Assembly (NCBI GenBank): GCA_000720375.1
Contig: JOAA01000022.1
Location: forward strand, 62,001-126,000
Origin: Rhodococcus rhodnii
Lineage (GTDB): Bacteria > Actinomycetota > Actinomycetes > Mycobacteriales > Pseudonocardiaceae
Direction: 5' to 3'
DNA length: 64,000 bases
Shown one piece after another: positions 7,815-18,018 of this stretch. The notes beneath the pieces are model-generated. The model saw nothing but the letters and a program-made list of their open reading frames with translations, was not told where the DNA came from and did not search any database. Every line of letters begins with the position of its first letter. The stretch's first letter is position 1. The translations under genes and the position numbers were made by a program.

Positions 7815-9993
7815 CGTGCGTGCCTTCATCCAAGCCAACTATGTCCCTTATACCGGAGACGCCAGTTTCCTGTGCGGTCCCACAGCGCGAACCAAAGCAC
7901 TGTGGGACAGGCTCACGAAAATGTTCGCTGAGGAACGCCGCCGAGGTGGCGTCTACGACGTGGACACCCACACTCCAGCCGGGATCACCGCCCACGAACC
8001 GGGATACATCGATCGCGACCTCGAGTTGATCATCGGCCTGCAGACCGACGCCCCGCTCAAGCGCGCGATCATGCCCGCTGGTGGGTTGCGGTTGGTCGAG
8101 TCCGGTCTGGAAGCCTATGGCTATCGGTTGGACCCGCGTGTGCAGGAGATCTTCACCAAGTACCGCAAGACCCACAACGACGGTGTGTTCGACGCGTACA
8201 CCGCGGAGATCCTGCGCGCACGCAGGGCGGGCATCATCACCGGACTGCCGGACGCCTACGGCCGCGGCCGGATCATCGGCGACTACCGCCGAGTCCCGCT
8301 GTACGGCATCGACCGCCTCATCGAAGCCAAGCGAGCTGAACGTGCTGCACTGGATGTCGAATGGTCCACAAGCGACGTCATCAGGGACCGTGAGGAGATC
8401 GCCGAACAGATCCGTGCCCTTGAGGAACTGCGTCAGATGGCCGCGTCCTATGGATATGACATCTCACGCCCCGCAATGACGGCGCGCGAGGCTATCCAGT
8501 GGTTGTACTTCGCGTACCTGGCTGCGGTGAAGGAGCAGAACGGTGCGGCGATGTCACTCGGCCGGGTCTCCACGTTCCTGGACATCTACATCGATCGCGA
8601 CATGGCCGCGGGGAAGTTGACCGAGGAACAGGCGCAGGAGCTCATCGACGACTTCGTGATCAAGCTGCGGATCGTGCGGTTCCTGCGCACGCCCGCGTAC
8701 GACGAACTGTTCTCCGGCGATCCGACCTGGGTGACCGAATCGATCGGTGGCATGGGATCCAACGGCAGGCCGTTGGTGACACGCACCAGTTTCCGGTTCC
8801 TGCAGACGCTCTACAACCTCGGCCCGGCACCGGAACCGAACCTGACCGTGCTCTGGTCGCCGATGCTGCCCGACGGCTTCAAGCGCTTCTGCGCCAGGGT
8901 GTCCGTGGACACGAGCTCGATCCAGTACGAGAACGATGAGCTGATCCGGCCGTCGTTCAGTGACGACACCGCGATCGCCTGCTGCGTGTCGGCCATGCAG
9001 GTCGGCAAGCAGATGCAGTTCTTCGGTGCCAGGGTGAACCTCGCCAAGACGCTGCTGTACGCGATCAACGGCGGCCGCGACGAGATGACCGGCGAGCAGA
9101 TCGCCACGGCGTTCCCGCCGCTGACTAGTGAATACCTCGACTACCGCGAGGTGTGTGGCGCGTTCGACAGGATGATGGACTGGCTCGCCAAGACCTATGT
9201 GGAAGCGCTGAACATCATCCACTACATGCACGACAAATACGCTTACGAACGCATCGAGATGGCTCTGCACGACTATCCCGTGCAGCGCCTGCTCGGTTGC
9301 GGTATCGCGGGCCTGTCCGTTACTGCCGATAGCCTTTCTGCCATCAAGCACGCACGTGTCCGCGTGATCCGTGACGCTTCTGGTCTTGCTGTCGACTACG
9401 TCGTCGAAGGTGATTTCCCGTGCTATGGCAACAATGACGACCGAGCCGACCAGATCGCCGTCAGCCTCGTCGAGGACTTCATGACCAAGGTCCGGCGACA
9501 TCCGGCCTACCGCGACGCGATCCACACCCAGTCGGTGCTCACGATCACCTCGAACGTGGTGTACGGCAAGCACACCGGCACCACCCCCGACCGCCGCCAG
9601 GCGGGCGACCCGTTCGCCCCCGGCGCCAACCCGATGAACGGCCGCGACGCCCGTGGCCTTGTCGCAGCCGCATTGTCGGTCGCCAAACTGCCATACTCCG
9701 AGGCACAGGACGGCATTTCACTCACCGCGTCGGTCACACCTGACGGCCTGGGACGTACCAAGGAGGAACAGGTCACCAACCTGGTCGGTGTCCTGGACGC
9801 CTATATGGACGCAGGCGGGTTCCACCTGAACGCCAACGTCTTGAAGAGGGCAACGCTCCTGGACGCCATGGCACATCCCGAGAAGTATCCACAACTGACC
9901 ATCCGGGTGTCCGGCTACGCGGTCAACTTTGTCCGCCTGACCCCAGAACAACAACTGGACGTCGTCAACCGCACGTTCCACGCATCGCTATGA
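7801..9993 (+). CDS. pflB: Pyruvate formate-lyase (formate C-acetyltransferase)
   Basis: A 730-residue glycyl-radical enzyme converting pyruvate and CoA to acetyl-CoA and formate under anoxia. The adjacent catalytic cysteines are Cys394-Cys395 ([11 protein letters not shown]). The radical glycine is Gly705 in [32 protein letters not shown] in the substrate barrel is typical of true PFL rather than glycerol dehydratase. Start ATG 7801 has GGAAGGAG 8 nt upstream and overlaps usp by 14 bp; the longer frame from 7585 is out of phase with usp. The activase follows with ATGA overlap. Length is near that of E. coli PflB. PFL is unusual in filamentous actinomycetes and argues for real fermentative survival. 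Confidence 0.96.
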   Translation: MHGIDVRAFIQANYVPYTGDASFLCGPTARTKALWDRLTKMFAEERRRGGVYDVDTHTPAGITAHEPGYIDRDLELIIGLQTDAPLKRAIMPAGGLRLVESGLEAYGYRLDPRVQEIFTKYRKTHNDGVFDAYTAEILRARRAGIITGLPDAYGRGRIIGDYRRVPLYGIDRLIEAKRAERAALDVEWSTSDVIRDREEIAEQIRALEELRQMAASYGYDISRPAMTAREAIQWLYFAYLAAVKEQNGAAMSLGRVSTFLDIYIDRDMAAGKLTEEQAQELIDDFVIKLRIVRFLRTPAYDELFSGDPTWVTESIGGMGSNGRPLVTRTSFRFLQTLYNLGPAPEPNLTVLWSPMLPDGFKRFCARVSVDTSSIQYENDELIRPSFSDDTAIACCVSAMQVGKQMQFFGARVNLAKTLLYAINGGRDEMTGEQIATAFPPLTSEYLDYREVCGAFDRMMDWLAKTYVEALNIIHYMHDKYAYERIEMALHDYPVQRLLGCGIAGLSVTADSLSAIKHARVRVIRDASGLAVDYVVEGDFPCYGNNDDRADQIAVSLVEDFMTKVRRHPAYRDAIHTQSVLTITSNVVYGKHTGTTPDRRQAGDPFAPGANPMNGRDARGLVAAALSVAKLPYSEAQDGISLTASVTPDGLGRTKEEQVTNLVGVLDAYMDAGGFHLNANVLKRATLLDAMAHPEKYPQLTIRVSGYAVNFVRLTPEQQLDVVNRTFHASL

Positions 9994-10934
9994 ACGCCGT
10001 CGGCTCCGTCCACTCGTGGGACATCGCTACGGCGGTGGACGGCCCAGGCACCCGTTTCGTGTTGTTCATGAACGGGTGCCCGTTGCGGTGTTTGTATTGC
10101 GAGAACCCTGAAACCTGGCGCATGCGCGACGGTCAGCGGATGACCGTGTCCGAGGTCGTGGCGGAGGTCACCAAGTACAAACGGTTCATCGACGTCGCCG
10201 GTGGCGGTTTCACCGTCAGCGGCGGCGAACCGCTGCTGCAACCAGCCTTCGCCGGCGAGCTGCTGCACGAGGTGAAGTCCCTCGGCCTGCACACCGCGGT
10301 CGACACATCCGGGTTTCTCGGCGCTCGCGCCACGGACGCCATGCTCGACGACACCGACTTGGTGTTGCTCGACATCAAGTCATGGGACCCGGCGCTGTAT
10401 CGACGGGTAACCGGTGGCGAGGTCGCTCCCACTCTTGAGTTCGCTCGCCGTCTCTCTGATCGCGGCAATCCGATGTGGATCCGGTTCGTCCTGGTGCCTG
10501 GGCTGACCGATGATCCGGCTAATGTCGAGGGAGTCGCCTCGTTCGTCAGCACGCTCAAGACCGTCGAACGCGTCGAGGTACTCTCGTTCCATAAGCTCGG
10601 CGCACCCAAATACGCCAAACTCGGCATGAAGTTCCCGCTCAAGCACGTCCCAGCGCCGGGCGCCGAGTTGGTCGAGCGAGTCCGGCACCAGTTCAGGTGC
10701 CAAGGTCTCTCTGAGAGCAGCCGATCGATCTTGGCAACCGCGACGCGAATGTCGTTTCCTTTGATGGAGAGTCCGCGCATCCGAAGGGCAGCGCGAGAGA
10801 AGAAGTACATGATGTCCTTCAGTGCGCCTGGCTTGCTTGTCGCGATGGCATATACGACTGTCCATTCGGTAGGACTGCCGAACTCCGCAGCCGGATCCAG
10901 CTCACGGAGTTTGTCCATGACCTTGGCCTTGTAG
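9990..10934 (+). CDS. pflA: Pyruvate formate-lyase activating enzyme with spurious 3' extension
   Basis: A radical SAM activase that installs the glycyl radical on PFL. Cys30, Cys34 and Cys37 ([12 protein letters not shown]) bind the 4Fe-4S cluster, and [11 protein letters not shown] is the SAM-binding GGE motif. The family normally ends about residue 240-245, just after a segment like the [11 protein letters not shown] seen here. The frame then runs on for about 70 residues (from about 10712) that are simply antisense to the convergent DUF6119-like gene. The native stop seems to have been lost at a junction near 10.70-10.72 kb. The functional core is complete, so the enzyme may still work with a tail. 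Start ATG overlaps the pflB stop (ATGA). Confidence 0.88.
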   Translation: MNAVGSVHSWDIATAVDGPGTRFVLFMNGCPLRCLYCENPETWRMRDGQRMTVSEVVAEVTKYKRFIDVAGGGFTVSGGEPLLQPAFAGELLHEVKSLGLHTAVDTSGFLGARATDAMLDDTDLVLLDIKSWDPALYRRVTGGEVAPTLEFARRLSDRGNPMWIRFVLVPGLTDDPANVEGVASFVSTLKTVERVEVLSFHKLGAPKYAKLGMKFPLKHVPAPGAELVERVRHQFRCQGLSESSRSILATATRMSFPLMESPRIRRAAREKKYMMSFSAPGLLVAMAYTTVHSVGLPNSAAGSSSRSLSMTLAL

Positions 10935-11593
10935 TCGTCGTTGGTCATCAGCATCTGCGCCGACACGGAACCCTGTTGGAACAGGTGACTGAGTTTGTCC
11001 GAGCCGTCCATCCGTTTGACGCAGATCAACTTCTTGTCAGGCGTCAGCAGATCGCAGATCTCGACTCGCTCACCAGCCTGACCGCGGTACAGCTTCCGAT
11101 CGAGGAGCGCGTAGCCATATTCGTCGCTGACGTATCGGTTGTAGCGCTCCTCGCCGTACTTGCCTTTGACGTTGTCCTTCAGGTATTTGTCGTCCCACAC
11201 GGGTAGTTGAAGGTCCACCGTCAGATCGTCGACGTTGTCCCTGAGGTGCCGGTCCACCACTTCGACGTACTGCTGGTCGATACGGAACCAGGCCCCGGCC
11301 GTGATGGCGTAATCTTCGGTCCGTTCCGGCGTCTGGCGCCGGACAGAGGCTACGAGGTAACTACGAAGATCGACGCGTTCGTGGACGATCTCTCCTGCCA
11401 GATCACGAGCCTCGACCTTGACCGAAGTCAGCGGCTGCGCCCAGCCTTTCAACTCGTCGATCACGTCGTAGACGTCCTCGGTGCGGAGCTCGGGAAGCCA
11501 GTGTTCGTTTCGACGTCGGCTAAGCCGGAACCAGTCGGCCGACATCTGGAACTCGTCCGGTGAGGCGAAGCCGATGTCAGGGGTCGCGGGCAC
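10133..11593 (-). pseudogene. TIGR04141/DUF6119-like protein, C-terminal part, frameshifted and run-on
   Basis: This frame continues the upstream gene after a shift. It starts with GTG at 11593 and carries IGFASPDEF, CDLLTPDKKLICVKRMDGS and LSHLFQQGSVSAQMLM. These resemble the later half of the sporadically distributed TIGR04141 (DUF6119) family, which is found on mobile and defence-rich segments; its function is not settled. Deleting one C in the CCCC run at about 11582-11585 would join it to the preceding frame as a single protein of about 535 residues. The family end is expected near RVAVAKID (about 10.72 kb). Beyond that the frame is antisense to pflA down to 10133 and is meaningless. Family assignment is from pattern memory. 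Confidence 0.6.
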
Positions 11594-12311
11594 GCATCGA
11601 TTCGACCAACAGGCCGTCGAGCTCGCCGATGAGTTCCTTGTCGGACACGCGGCGGAAGTAGTCCAGGAACGGAAAGTACAACTGGTACGAGTCGGACTCG
11701 TAGAGCTTGAGCGCCTGCCGTAGCTTTGCAGGCAAGTCGACCAGCCTGAAGTCTTCGATGTTCAGCTGTAGCGCGTCGGCGCCTGCGGCGCTCTTGGCGA
11801 ATCCCGTGATCTCCACCTCACCGCCGAACTTCCGGATCCACTCCTCGTCAGTCAGCAGTCCGAGGCTGAACATCTCGCCCGGCGAGGGCAGGCGGCTGAA
11901 GGCATTACGCTTGCCCTTGCCGAGCCCGCGAGCGTCGGCCATGGTGAGGCCGTTCTTCCCGACGCAGTTGGCGGTGACTCGCAGTCCGAAGTCCGGTTCT
12001 GTTATCTCTGCACCAATGGAGTGGAAACCCAGTCCGAAAGTCACGGCGAATACTCGGTCGTCCACGCGGACGAGGAGCACGGCACCAGCAGACTTCGCGT
12101 AGACGGGCTCAGAATCGGTTGGCGCCAGGATGAGGTTGACGTGCTCGAACCAACGAGGTTGGTAGTCGAAACCCTGGCGTACAAAGAACTGCCACTCCGC
12201 GGACTCGTCGTCCAGATCTCGCAGGCTTCGTTCTGTGTAGAGCTGATGCTTGCGCAGGATCTCTTTCGTTAAGCTGGTATCTTTGCGCAGCAAATACAGA
12301 GTCACTCGCAT
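11577..12311 (-). pseudogene. TIGR04141/DUF6119-like protein, N-terminal part
   Basis: A 244-residue frame starting MRVTLYLLRKDTSLTKEIL with a charged, strand-rich N-terminus. It includes AVLLVRVDDRVFAVTFGLGF, a signature-like strand pair of TIGR04141 proteins, and ends GLLVESMRARDP-stop. The stop is reached only because of the reading-frame change inside a C4 run; the neighbouring frame resumes within 17 bp. The cassette has no DevR-like box upstream, unlike its neighbours, and sits between pfl and ppsA, suggesting insertion into the island. It could still be a genuine two-gene arrangement with overlapping frames. Confidence 0.6.
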
Positions 12312-12395
12312 GTGCCCGCTCCTTGGGAGCGTTTCGGACGTTTGTGTGACTCTACGAAATTTAAGCTCGGCATGACATCACACGATCGTGTCACA

Positions 12396-12456
12396 AGCGG
12401 TTCACTTTCGAGTGAACCGCTTCTTCGGTCCCAGGCTGAGGTCTGGGACCGAAGAA
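12396..12456. terminator. Two adjacent perfect hairpins downstream of ppsA
   Basis: Hairpin one pairs AGCGGTTCACT (12396-12406) with AGTGAACCGCT (12411-12421) around a TTCG loop. Hairpin two pairs TTCTTCGGTCCCAG (12421-12434) with CTGGGACCGAAGAA (12443-12456) around 8 nt. Both are perfect and share base 12421. They lie 11 bp beyond the ppsA stop. No long T-tract follows, so an intrinsic terminator or a 3'-end stabiliser is possible on either strand. Confidence 0.7.
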
Positions 12457-12466
12457 ACCTATTCAC

Positions 12467-14713
12467 CTATCGACGGAGGGCAGCCTGCAGTATGAGGCGT
12501 CGTTCGGCGGAGCCGATGATGGCGCGGGCGTGCGGCACTACGTCCGGGTTGACCGAGACGGACGTGATTCCGGCGCGGACCAGGTGTTCGGCGAACTCGG
12601 GCCGGTTGGACGGTGCCTGGCCGCACAACGACGACGTGATCCCGGCTTCCTCGCAGGCCTTGATGATCCTGGCGATCGTGTCGAGTACGGCCGGGTCGGA
12701 TTCGTCGAACAGCTCGGCGCACGGCGTGGAGTCACGGTCGACGCCAAGCACGAGCTGTGTGAGGTCGTTGCTGCCGATGGACACGCCGTCGATGCCCATC
12801 GCGGCGTACTCCGGGATCCGGTAGACCACGGACGGGACCTCGGCCATGACCCACCGCAGCAGGCCGCGTTGGCGGCCGAGCGGGCTGGCGTCGATCATCT
12901 CCAGGCACCGGGCCAGTTCCCACTTCGTGCGGACGAACGGGATCATGATGTGCAGGTTCGGCGTCTCCTCCCGCACACGAGCCAGCGCCGCGAGCTCCAA
13001 AGCGAACAGCTCCGGCTCGCGCACGTACCGGTAGCACCCGCGATAGCCGATCATCGGGTTGTTCTCCGGCGGTTCGAACTCCGCACCACCAACGAGATCG
13101 TGGAACTCATTGGTACGGAAGTCCATCGCCCGGTAGATGACCGGCCGTGGCATGAACGGCCGCGTGATCTTCAGCAGCGAAGCAGCCATCGCGGAGACGA
13201 ACCGCTCGGCGCCACGGTCGGCCAGGAACCTCCGCGGGTGCATGCCGTCGAGCGCCTCGGTGAGCATGAACTCCGCGCGAAGCAGGCCGACGCCGTCGAC
13301 CGGCAGCGCGGCCGCTGCCTCGGCGTGGTCGGCCATCGCCAGGTTCACGTACAACTTGGTGGCCAAAGGCTCGAACATCGGCATCGCGGGCGCAGCCTGT
13401 CGCACTTCAACCTTGCTCTGCTTGGGAGCACCAGCGAGCACTCTGCCCTCTCGACCATCCACAGTGACCTGTTGATTGTTCTTCAGCACTGTGGTGGCGT
13501 TGCGGGTGCCCACGATGGCAGGCACACCCAGTTCACGGGCGACGATCGCCGCGTGGCACGTCATGCCGCCTTCGTCGGTGACCACAGCGCCGGCGCGGCG
13601 CATGGTGGGCACCCAGTCAGGATTGGTCATCTGCGCCACGAGCACGTCGCCATCCCGCAGTTGCGCTCCTTCGGCGGGCGAGGACAGGACTCGAACGCGT
13701 CCCGTGGCGATTCCCGGCGATGCCGCAAGGCCTTTGATCAGCACCTCACCGTCCTCAGCGCCGAGCGTGGTGATCGGCCGGGACTGGACCAGCCAGACCT
13801 TGCCGTCCACGATGGCCCACTCGATGTCCTGAGGGACGCCGTAGTGCTGCTCGACCCGAGCTGCCAGCCGGGCAAGCTCACTTGCCTCTTCATCGGTCAG
13901 CACCCGCCAGGTCTGTTCCTTGCCGGTGAGCTCGACCCGCAGATCAGCGCCGTCCGGGCTACGGACGATCTTGTACAGCTGCGTGCCAACCCTTGCGCTG
14001 AGCACCGAGAAGTCCTTCTTGGACATGACGTACGTGTCCGGCTCGACTGAGCCGCTCACGACCACCTCGCCCAGGCCGAACGCGGCCTCGACGACGATCC
14101 GGTCGCGGTCGCCGGTCGACGGGTCGGCGGTGAACATGACGCCGGAGCGTTCGGAGTGCACCATCTGCTGGACCACGACCGCGATCGCGGGCTCCTCGGT
14201 CAGTCCACGCTCGGCACGGTAGGCCAGCGACCGCTGACCGAACAGCGAAGCCCAGCAGTCCACAAGCCGCTCAATCAGTTGCTCAGCACCGACGACGTTG
14301 GTGAAGGTCTCGTTCATCCCGGCGAAGGACGCACCCGCCGTGTCCTCCGACGTCGCCGAGGACCGGACGGCAACCGCCACGTCATCGCCCAGCGCCCGGT
14401 ACTCCTGCAGGACCGCGGCCAGGACATCGGGATGCACACCTGCTTCACGTACCAACGCCTGCAGGTGTTTGCTCGCCGCAGCCAGCTCCTCCGGCTGATC
14501 CGCGTGCGCCAGGACGTTCCGTACCTCGATGTCGATCTCCGCACGGATCCGGTTCTGGCCCATGGACACCAGGTAGCCGTCAGCGGCGACCACGAACCCT
14601 GGCGGCACGGGGAGTCCTGCGGCTGTCATCTCGCCGAGGTTGGCGCCCTTTCCTCCGGCGATCGCCGCGTCGTTCTTGCCGAGCGTGTCGAATCCGATCA
14701 CGTAGTCGGTCAT
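12467..14713 (-). CDS. ppsA: Phosphoenolpyruvate synthase (PEP/pyruvate dikinase family)
   Basis: A 748-residue enzyme converting pyruvate, ATP and water to PEP, AMP and phosphate. Domains in order: N-terminal ATP-grasp (about 1-320; [40 protein letters not shown]); swivelling phosphohistidine domain with [14 protein letters not shown], catalytic His near 387; C-terminal PEP-utilising TIM barrel with acid/base Cys near 697 in SLCGQAPSN. The CGQAPS motif and the length favour PEP synthase over pyruvate phosphate dikinase. The start has AAGGAG inside the end of the nitroreductase gene, and the two genes abut. In a dormancy setting it would allow gluconeogenesis from lactate, pyruvate or acetyl units (inference). 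Confidence 0.93.
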   Translation of the reverse strand: MTDYVIGFDTLGKNDAAIAGGKGANLGEMTAAGLPVPPGFVVAADGYLVSMGQNRIRAEIDIEVRNVLAHADQPEELAAASKHLQALVREAGVHPDVLAAVLQEYRALGDDVAVAVRSSATSEDTAGASFAGMNETFTNVVGAEQLIERLVDCWASLFGQRSLAYRAERGLTEEPAIAVVVQQMVHSERSGVMFTADPSTGDRDRIVVEAAFGLGEVVVSGSVEPDTYVMSKKDFSVLSARVGTQLYKIVRSPDGADLRVELTGKEQTWRVLTDEEASELARLAARVEQHYGVPQDIEWAIVDGKVWLVQSRPITTLGAEDGEVLIKGLAASPGIATGRVRVLSSPAEGAQLRDGDVLVAQMTNPDWVPTMRRAGAVVTDEGGMTCHAAIVARELGVPAIVGTRNATTVLKNNQQVTVDGREGRVLAGAPKQSKVEVRQAAPAMPMFEPLATKLYVNLAMADHAEAAAALPVDGVGLLRAEFMLTEALDGMHPRRFLADRGAERFVSAMAASLLKITRPFMPRPVIYRAMDFRTNEFHDLVGGAEFEPPENNPMIGYRGCYRYVREPELFALELAALARVREETPNLHIMIPFVRTKWELARCLEMIDASPLGRQRGLLRWVMAEVPSVVYRIPEYAAMGIDGVSIGSNDLTQLVLGVDRDSTPCAELFDESDPAVLDTIARIIKACEEAGITSSLCGQAPSNRPEFAEHLVRAGITSVSVNPDVVPHARAIIGSAERRLILQAALRR

Positions 14714-14714
14714 C

Positions 14715-15713
14715 TCATCTCCTTGGCAGGTGGTCGAAAATCTCGGCGACCGGGCGGCGCGGTGTCGCCAACAGTGGATCCGCGTTGATGTGCCCCCAGC
14801 CGATCCGCACGACCAGTTGCGGGAACAACGCGCCGTCCAGCAGTTGCACCTTGAGTTCCTCGCGGATGGTCGGGATTTCCAGCGGCTGGCTCAGCGTGCA
14901 CGTGGCCAGGCCGAACGACGTCGCCCACAGCAGCACCGCACTGGCCGCCTCGCCTGCGTGCAGACGCGACACGACGTCGTCGGAGGACGTGCCGAGCACG
15001 ACGAGCTCGCCGGCGTCCGGGTCCGCATAGGACTCTCTCGGCTGCGCCAGGCCTGCCGCGGCGAAACGACGCATCGACAGGTCGCCGTACCCTTCGTAGA
15101 TCAACGGAGTTGCCGACGCGGGCACACCGTCTGTCGATCCGCTGAACCGGCCGCTCCACTCGGTGAGCTCGGACATGTACTCCGGGTCTGTCCCCTGGAG
15201 ACGGTCCGCTTCAGCGATTGCCGAGGCCAGGCGGAACCGCATCGCGGGGTCGGTGGCCGAACGCAACACAGCTCCCTGTTCGAACGCGAATTCGCCGAGC
15301 TGGTCTAGCAACGCCTCCGGGACCGGCCACGAGCTGTACAGCCGCCGGTCGGTCCGCCGCCGCGGAATCGCGGCCGCGACCGGGATGTCCTCTTCGCTAG
15401 GCTGACGCTCGATCACCTCCACCGACGCCAGATGACTGGGATCTCCCGGGTTCGGTACGTGGTGCACGATCGTGCCCCACCCCATCGCGGCCAACCCCAC
15501 GCGCAGGTGGTGCAGTGACGCGCCACAGCTGACGATCAGGTCACGGCCATCCGGATCGGTCGCCGTCAAGTGCCGGGACCAGTCGGCGTACAGATGCAGC
15601 GAGCTGTCGCCCACCCGCCAGCGCCAAGGTTGGGAATTGTGCACCGACGGCGCACGGATCGCGAGCGCGATCGCGGACCACACGGTCTTCTCGTCGGGCA
15701 GGCCGTGCCTCAT
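14715..15713 (-). CDS. Acg-like nitroreductase-fold protein
   Basis: A 332-residue protein of the Acg (Rv2032) type. This group has a tandem nitroreductase fold, and in M. tuberculosis its flavin pocket is lidded, so an FMN-sequestering rather than enzymatic role has been proposed. Visible: [13 protein letters not shown] near residue 20, the nitroreductase N-terminal signature; [30 protein letters not shown]; and C-terminal [21 protein letters not shown]. It is co-transcribed with ppsA (1-2 bp gap) and preceded by an 8-of-8 DevR-like box 65 bp upstream. Rv2032 is a DosR-regulon gene, matching this context. Confidence 0.88.
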   Translation of the reverse strand: MRHGLPDEKTVWSAIALAIRAPSVHNSQPWRWRVGDSSLHLYADWSRHLTATDPDGRDLIVSCGASLHHLRVGLAAMGWGTIVHHVPNPGDPSHLASVEVIERQPSEEDIPVAAAIPRRRTDRRLYSSWPVPEALLDQLGEFAFEQGAVLRSATDPAMRFRLASAIAEADRLQGTDPEYMSELTEWSGRFSGSTDGVPASATPLIYEGYGDLSMRRFAAAGLAQPRESYADPDAGELVVLGTSSDDVVSRLHAGEAASAVLLWATSFGLATCTLSQPLEIPTIREELKVQLLDGALFPQLVVRIGWGHINADPLLATPRRPVAEIFDHLPRR

Positions 15714-15777
15714 GCTCTGTCACCTCCACTGAACTTCTGCTGCCCGGACAGTCGCACGCGAACCGGTGCGCGGACAT

Positions 15778-15814
15778 GGGCCGGAAGACCCGGCACGGCA
15801 CGGCCTGTGTGCCC
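15778..15814. promoter_or_regulatory. Tandem DevR/DosR-like boxes
   Basis: GGGCCGGAAGACCC at 15778-15791 matches all 8 fixed positions of GGGNCNNNNGNCCC. CGGCCTGTGTGCCC at 15801-15814 matches 6 of 8. Centres are 23 bp apart. They serve the divergent nitroreductase-ppsA operon and the DUF4389 gene. Confidence 0.7.
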
Positions 15815-15882
15815 TGTCTGTTGCCGCGTCGCGGGATGACAGTGAGGTCGTAACTGGTCGCCTATACGAGGAGGCGTCGACG

Positions 15883-17223
15883 ATGGCGTCGACATATCCC
15901 GTCCGGCTGGAAGGCAGACCGGACGCGGAGCTGAGCCAGTGGCTCTGGCTGGTGAAATGGTTTCTGGTGATCCCGCACCTGGTCGTGCTGGCGTTCTTGT
16001 GGACAGCGTTCTGGGTGCTGACGGTGTTCGCGTTCTTCGCCATCCTGATCACGGGGCGGTACCCGCGAAGCGTCTTCGATTTCAACGTCGGTGTGATGCG
16101 GTGGTCGTGGCGCGTGGCGTTCTACGCCTACGGTGCCTTGGGCACCGACCGGTATCCGCCGTTCAGCTTGGGGGAGGAGCCCGACTACCCCGCGACGCTG
16201 CACGTCGACTACCCGGAGCGGCTTTCGCGCGGGCTTGTCCTGGTCAAGTCGTGGCTGCTGGCGATCCCGCACTACGTGGTCATCGGCTTCTTCCTGGGCG
16301 GCGCGGGTTACGTCGGTTGGCGCTGGGGTGAGACGGTCCTGCTCGGCGGCAGCGGCCTGATCACTGTGCTCGTGCTGATCGGCGCGGTCATCCTGTTGTT
16401 CACCGGCAAGTTTCCATGTGGGGTCCAGGACTTCGTGCTCGGCATGGACCGATGGGTCGTGCGGGTCGGTGCCTACGCGACGCTGATGACCGACAAGTAC
16501 CCACCGTTCCGGCTCGACGCAGGCCCCAATGCGGCAGAGCAGACTACTGTGGACGAATCAGCCGCTCCGCCCGCACGCCCGGTGGGATCGGCCGGCCGCG
16601 TGACCGTGGTGGTCCTCGGAGTCCTCGCGACGCTCGTCGGTCTGGGACTGGCAGGCGGTGGCGGTGTGCTGGTGTGGGCCGACCAGACTCAGAAGGATCT
16701 GGCCGGATACATCCAGACCGGCACGCAGCATTTCAGCACCGGCACGCAGGTGCTGCGGTTCGAGGACGTGGACTTGCGCGGGATCCCATACTGGATGCTC
16801 GGCGATGTCCGGGTACGAGTCCGGTCGGACCGGCCGGTCTTCGTGGGGATCGGGCATTCTGGCGACGTGGCCCGGTATCTGGCCGGAGTACGTTACGACC
16901 AGATCAGCATGATGACGCCGCGGATGTACCGCCAGGAATGGATGTCCCAGCAGATCGCACCGCCTGAACAACAGCCGTTCTGGTACGCCGCCACGAGCGG
17001 CTCGGGACAACAGCAGTTGGACTGGGATGTCCAAAGAGGCCAGTGGGCCGTGGTCGTGCTCAACTCGGACACCAGCGCCGGACTGGATGTCGACATGTCG
17101 TTCGGTGCCACCGTTCCAGGACTGTACGCCGTCGGAATCATGCTTCTCGGGACCGGAGTTATCGCGATCACCGTTGGTGTGCTGCTGCAGTATGTCGGCC
17201 TACGTCGCCGGGCCGAGGCCTGA
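15883..17223 (+). CDS. DUF4389 membrane protein
   Basis: A 446-residue integral membrane protein. It has two tandem DUF4389 units, each of a long helix pair followed by a conserved tail: WLVKWFLVIPHLVVLAFLW with TGRYPRSVFDFNVGVMRW, then LVKSWLLAIPHYVVIGFFLG with TGKFPCGVQDFVLGMDRW. Each unit ends in the repeated phrase Y-P-P-F. The C-terminal half has a helix near residue 250, a soluble beta-rich domain, and a final helix VGIMLLGTGVIAITVGVLLQ. ATG 15883 has GAGGAGG 8 nt upstream. No enzymatic motif is seen. Its position behind a strong box suggests an envelope role in dormancy. Confidence 0.85.
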   Translation: MASTYPVRLEGRPDAELSQWLWLVKWFLVIPHLVVLAFLWTAFWVLTVFAFFAILITGRYPRSVFDFNVGVMRWSWRVAFYAYGALGTDRYPPFSLGEEPDYPATLHVDYPERLSRGLVLVKSWLLAIPHYVVIGFFLGGAGYVGWRWGETVLLGGSGLITVLVLIGAVILLFTGKFPCGVQDFVLGMDRWVVRVGAYATLMTDKYPPFRLDAGPNAAEQTTVDESAAPPARPVGSAGRVTVVVLGVLATLVGLGLAGGGGVLVWADQTQKDLAGYIQTGTQHFSTGTQVLRFEDVDLRGIPYWMLGDVRVRVRSDRPVFVGIGHSGDVARYLAGVRYDQISMMTPRMYRQEWMSQQIAPPEQQPFWYAATSGSGQQQLDWDVQRGQWAVVVLNSDTSAGLDVDMSFGATVPGLYAVGIMLLGTGVIAITVGVLLQYVGLRRRAEA

Positions 17224-17236
17224 CATGGTTTGATCA

Positions 17237-17259
17237 GGGCGCCGGTACGACCGGCGCCC
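17237..17259. terminator. Bidirectional terminator hairpin
   Basis: GGGCGCCGG (17237-17245) pairs perfectly with CCGGCGCCC (17251-17259) around TACGA. It fills the 40-bp gap between the convergent DUF4389 and CMD genes, as expected for a shared terminator. No clear T-tract. Confidence 0.75.
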
Positions 17260-17263
17260 CTGC

Positions 17264-17641
17264 TTAGTGGCTGTGCACTGGTTCGGCTTGTGCGCGATCC
17301 TCGGTCGCGTAGAACTCCTGGAACGCAGCGAAAGCACGCGGTCCGTACACAGTGGCCGGTCCGCCGTTCATCAGGATCGCCACTCCGATCGCCTCCGCCA
17401 CCTGGTCCGGTGTCGCACCTTTCACAGCGGCACCATGCGCGTGGTCGGCGATGCACCCGTCACACTCCTTGCTCACCGCGATGGCGAGCGCGATCAGTTC
17501 CTTTGTCGCCCCGTCCAGTGCCCCCGGGGCGAGAGCAGCGTCGTGCAGCTGCGCAAACCCCTGGTAGACACGGGGAATCGCCCGGCGCAGCCGCTGTGCA
17601 GGTTCCCGCAGTTGGTTCTGGACATCCCTTCCGTAGCCCAT
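17264..17641 (-). CDS. Carboxymuconolactone decarboxylase (AhpD-like) family protein
   Basis: A 125-residue CMD/AhpD-fold protein. The core ELIALAIAVSKECDGCIADH holds the CxxC pair with the downstream His used for peroxidase-type chemistry (E-x11-CxxCxxxH pattern). HGAAVKGATPDQVAEAIGVA is the family helix pair. Likely an alkylhydroperoxidase or thiol-redox protein rather than a decarboxylase. ATG 17641 follows AAGGAGTGATC. Last gene of the operon hpf-gerW-cmd; the 3' side is closed by the hairpin at 17237. Confidence 0.88.
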   Translation of the reverse strand: MGYGRDVQNQLREPAQRLRRAIPRVYQGFAQLHDAALAPGALDGATKELIALAIAVSKECDGCIADHAHGAAVKGATPDQVAEAIGVAILMNGGPATVYGPRAFAAFQEFYATEDRAQAEPVHSH

Positions 17642-17643
17642 GA

Positions 17644-18018
17644 TCACTCCTTGTGCGCGGCTGTGTGTTCGCAGGGGCCTCTGGCAGCTCGGATCTTCAC
17701 GATCCTGGTCGCGAAGAACAGCGCACCCAGTGCGACGACACCGAGGACGGTGACCAACCGGTTGACGTCGACAGCAGGCTCCCAACGGAGCTTCCCGTCC
17801 TTGAGGATGTAGGCACCCGTCGGTGTAGCAGTGAGGCCGATGCCCGCCCCTTCGCCCTGCTGTCCGTGTTGCTCGTCCTTCCCGTCGCCGCCCCCACCGC
17901 CGCCGGCGATCCGGGCCGCCGGAATGACAGTGACGCCATCCTTCTCGTACGGTTCGCCGTAGACCATGTTTGCCTTGAGCGAATCGGTTGTGCGTTCGAG
18001 CAATTCGTCGAGTCTCAT
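17644..18018 (-). CDS. GerW/YtfJ-family protein
   Basis: A 124-residue protein with the GerW (YtfJ) layout. N-terminal helix RLDELLERTTDSLKANMVYG, strand DGVTVIPAARI, a glycine-rich stretch, GIGLTATPTGAYILKDGKL, then a single membrane helix VTVLGVVALGALFFATRIV near the C-terminus. In Bacillus YtfJ is a spore germination protein; in non-sporing actinobacteria the role is unknown. Translation overlaps hpf by 4 bp upstream, and the CMD gene starts 3 bp after the stop. Confidence 0.8.
   Translation of the reverse strand: MRLDELLERTTDSLKANMVYGEPYEKDGVTVIPAARIAGGGGGGDGKDEQHGQQGEGAGIGLTATPTGAYILKDGKLRWEPAVDVNRLVTVLGVVALGALFFATRIVKIRAARGPCEHTAAHKE

Noticed and set aside
10712..10934. Genuine C-terminal domain of PflA
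   Set aside because: The 70-codon extension is exactly antisense to the conserved end of the convergent gene and is not expected for the family length.
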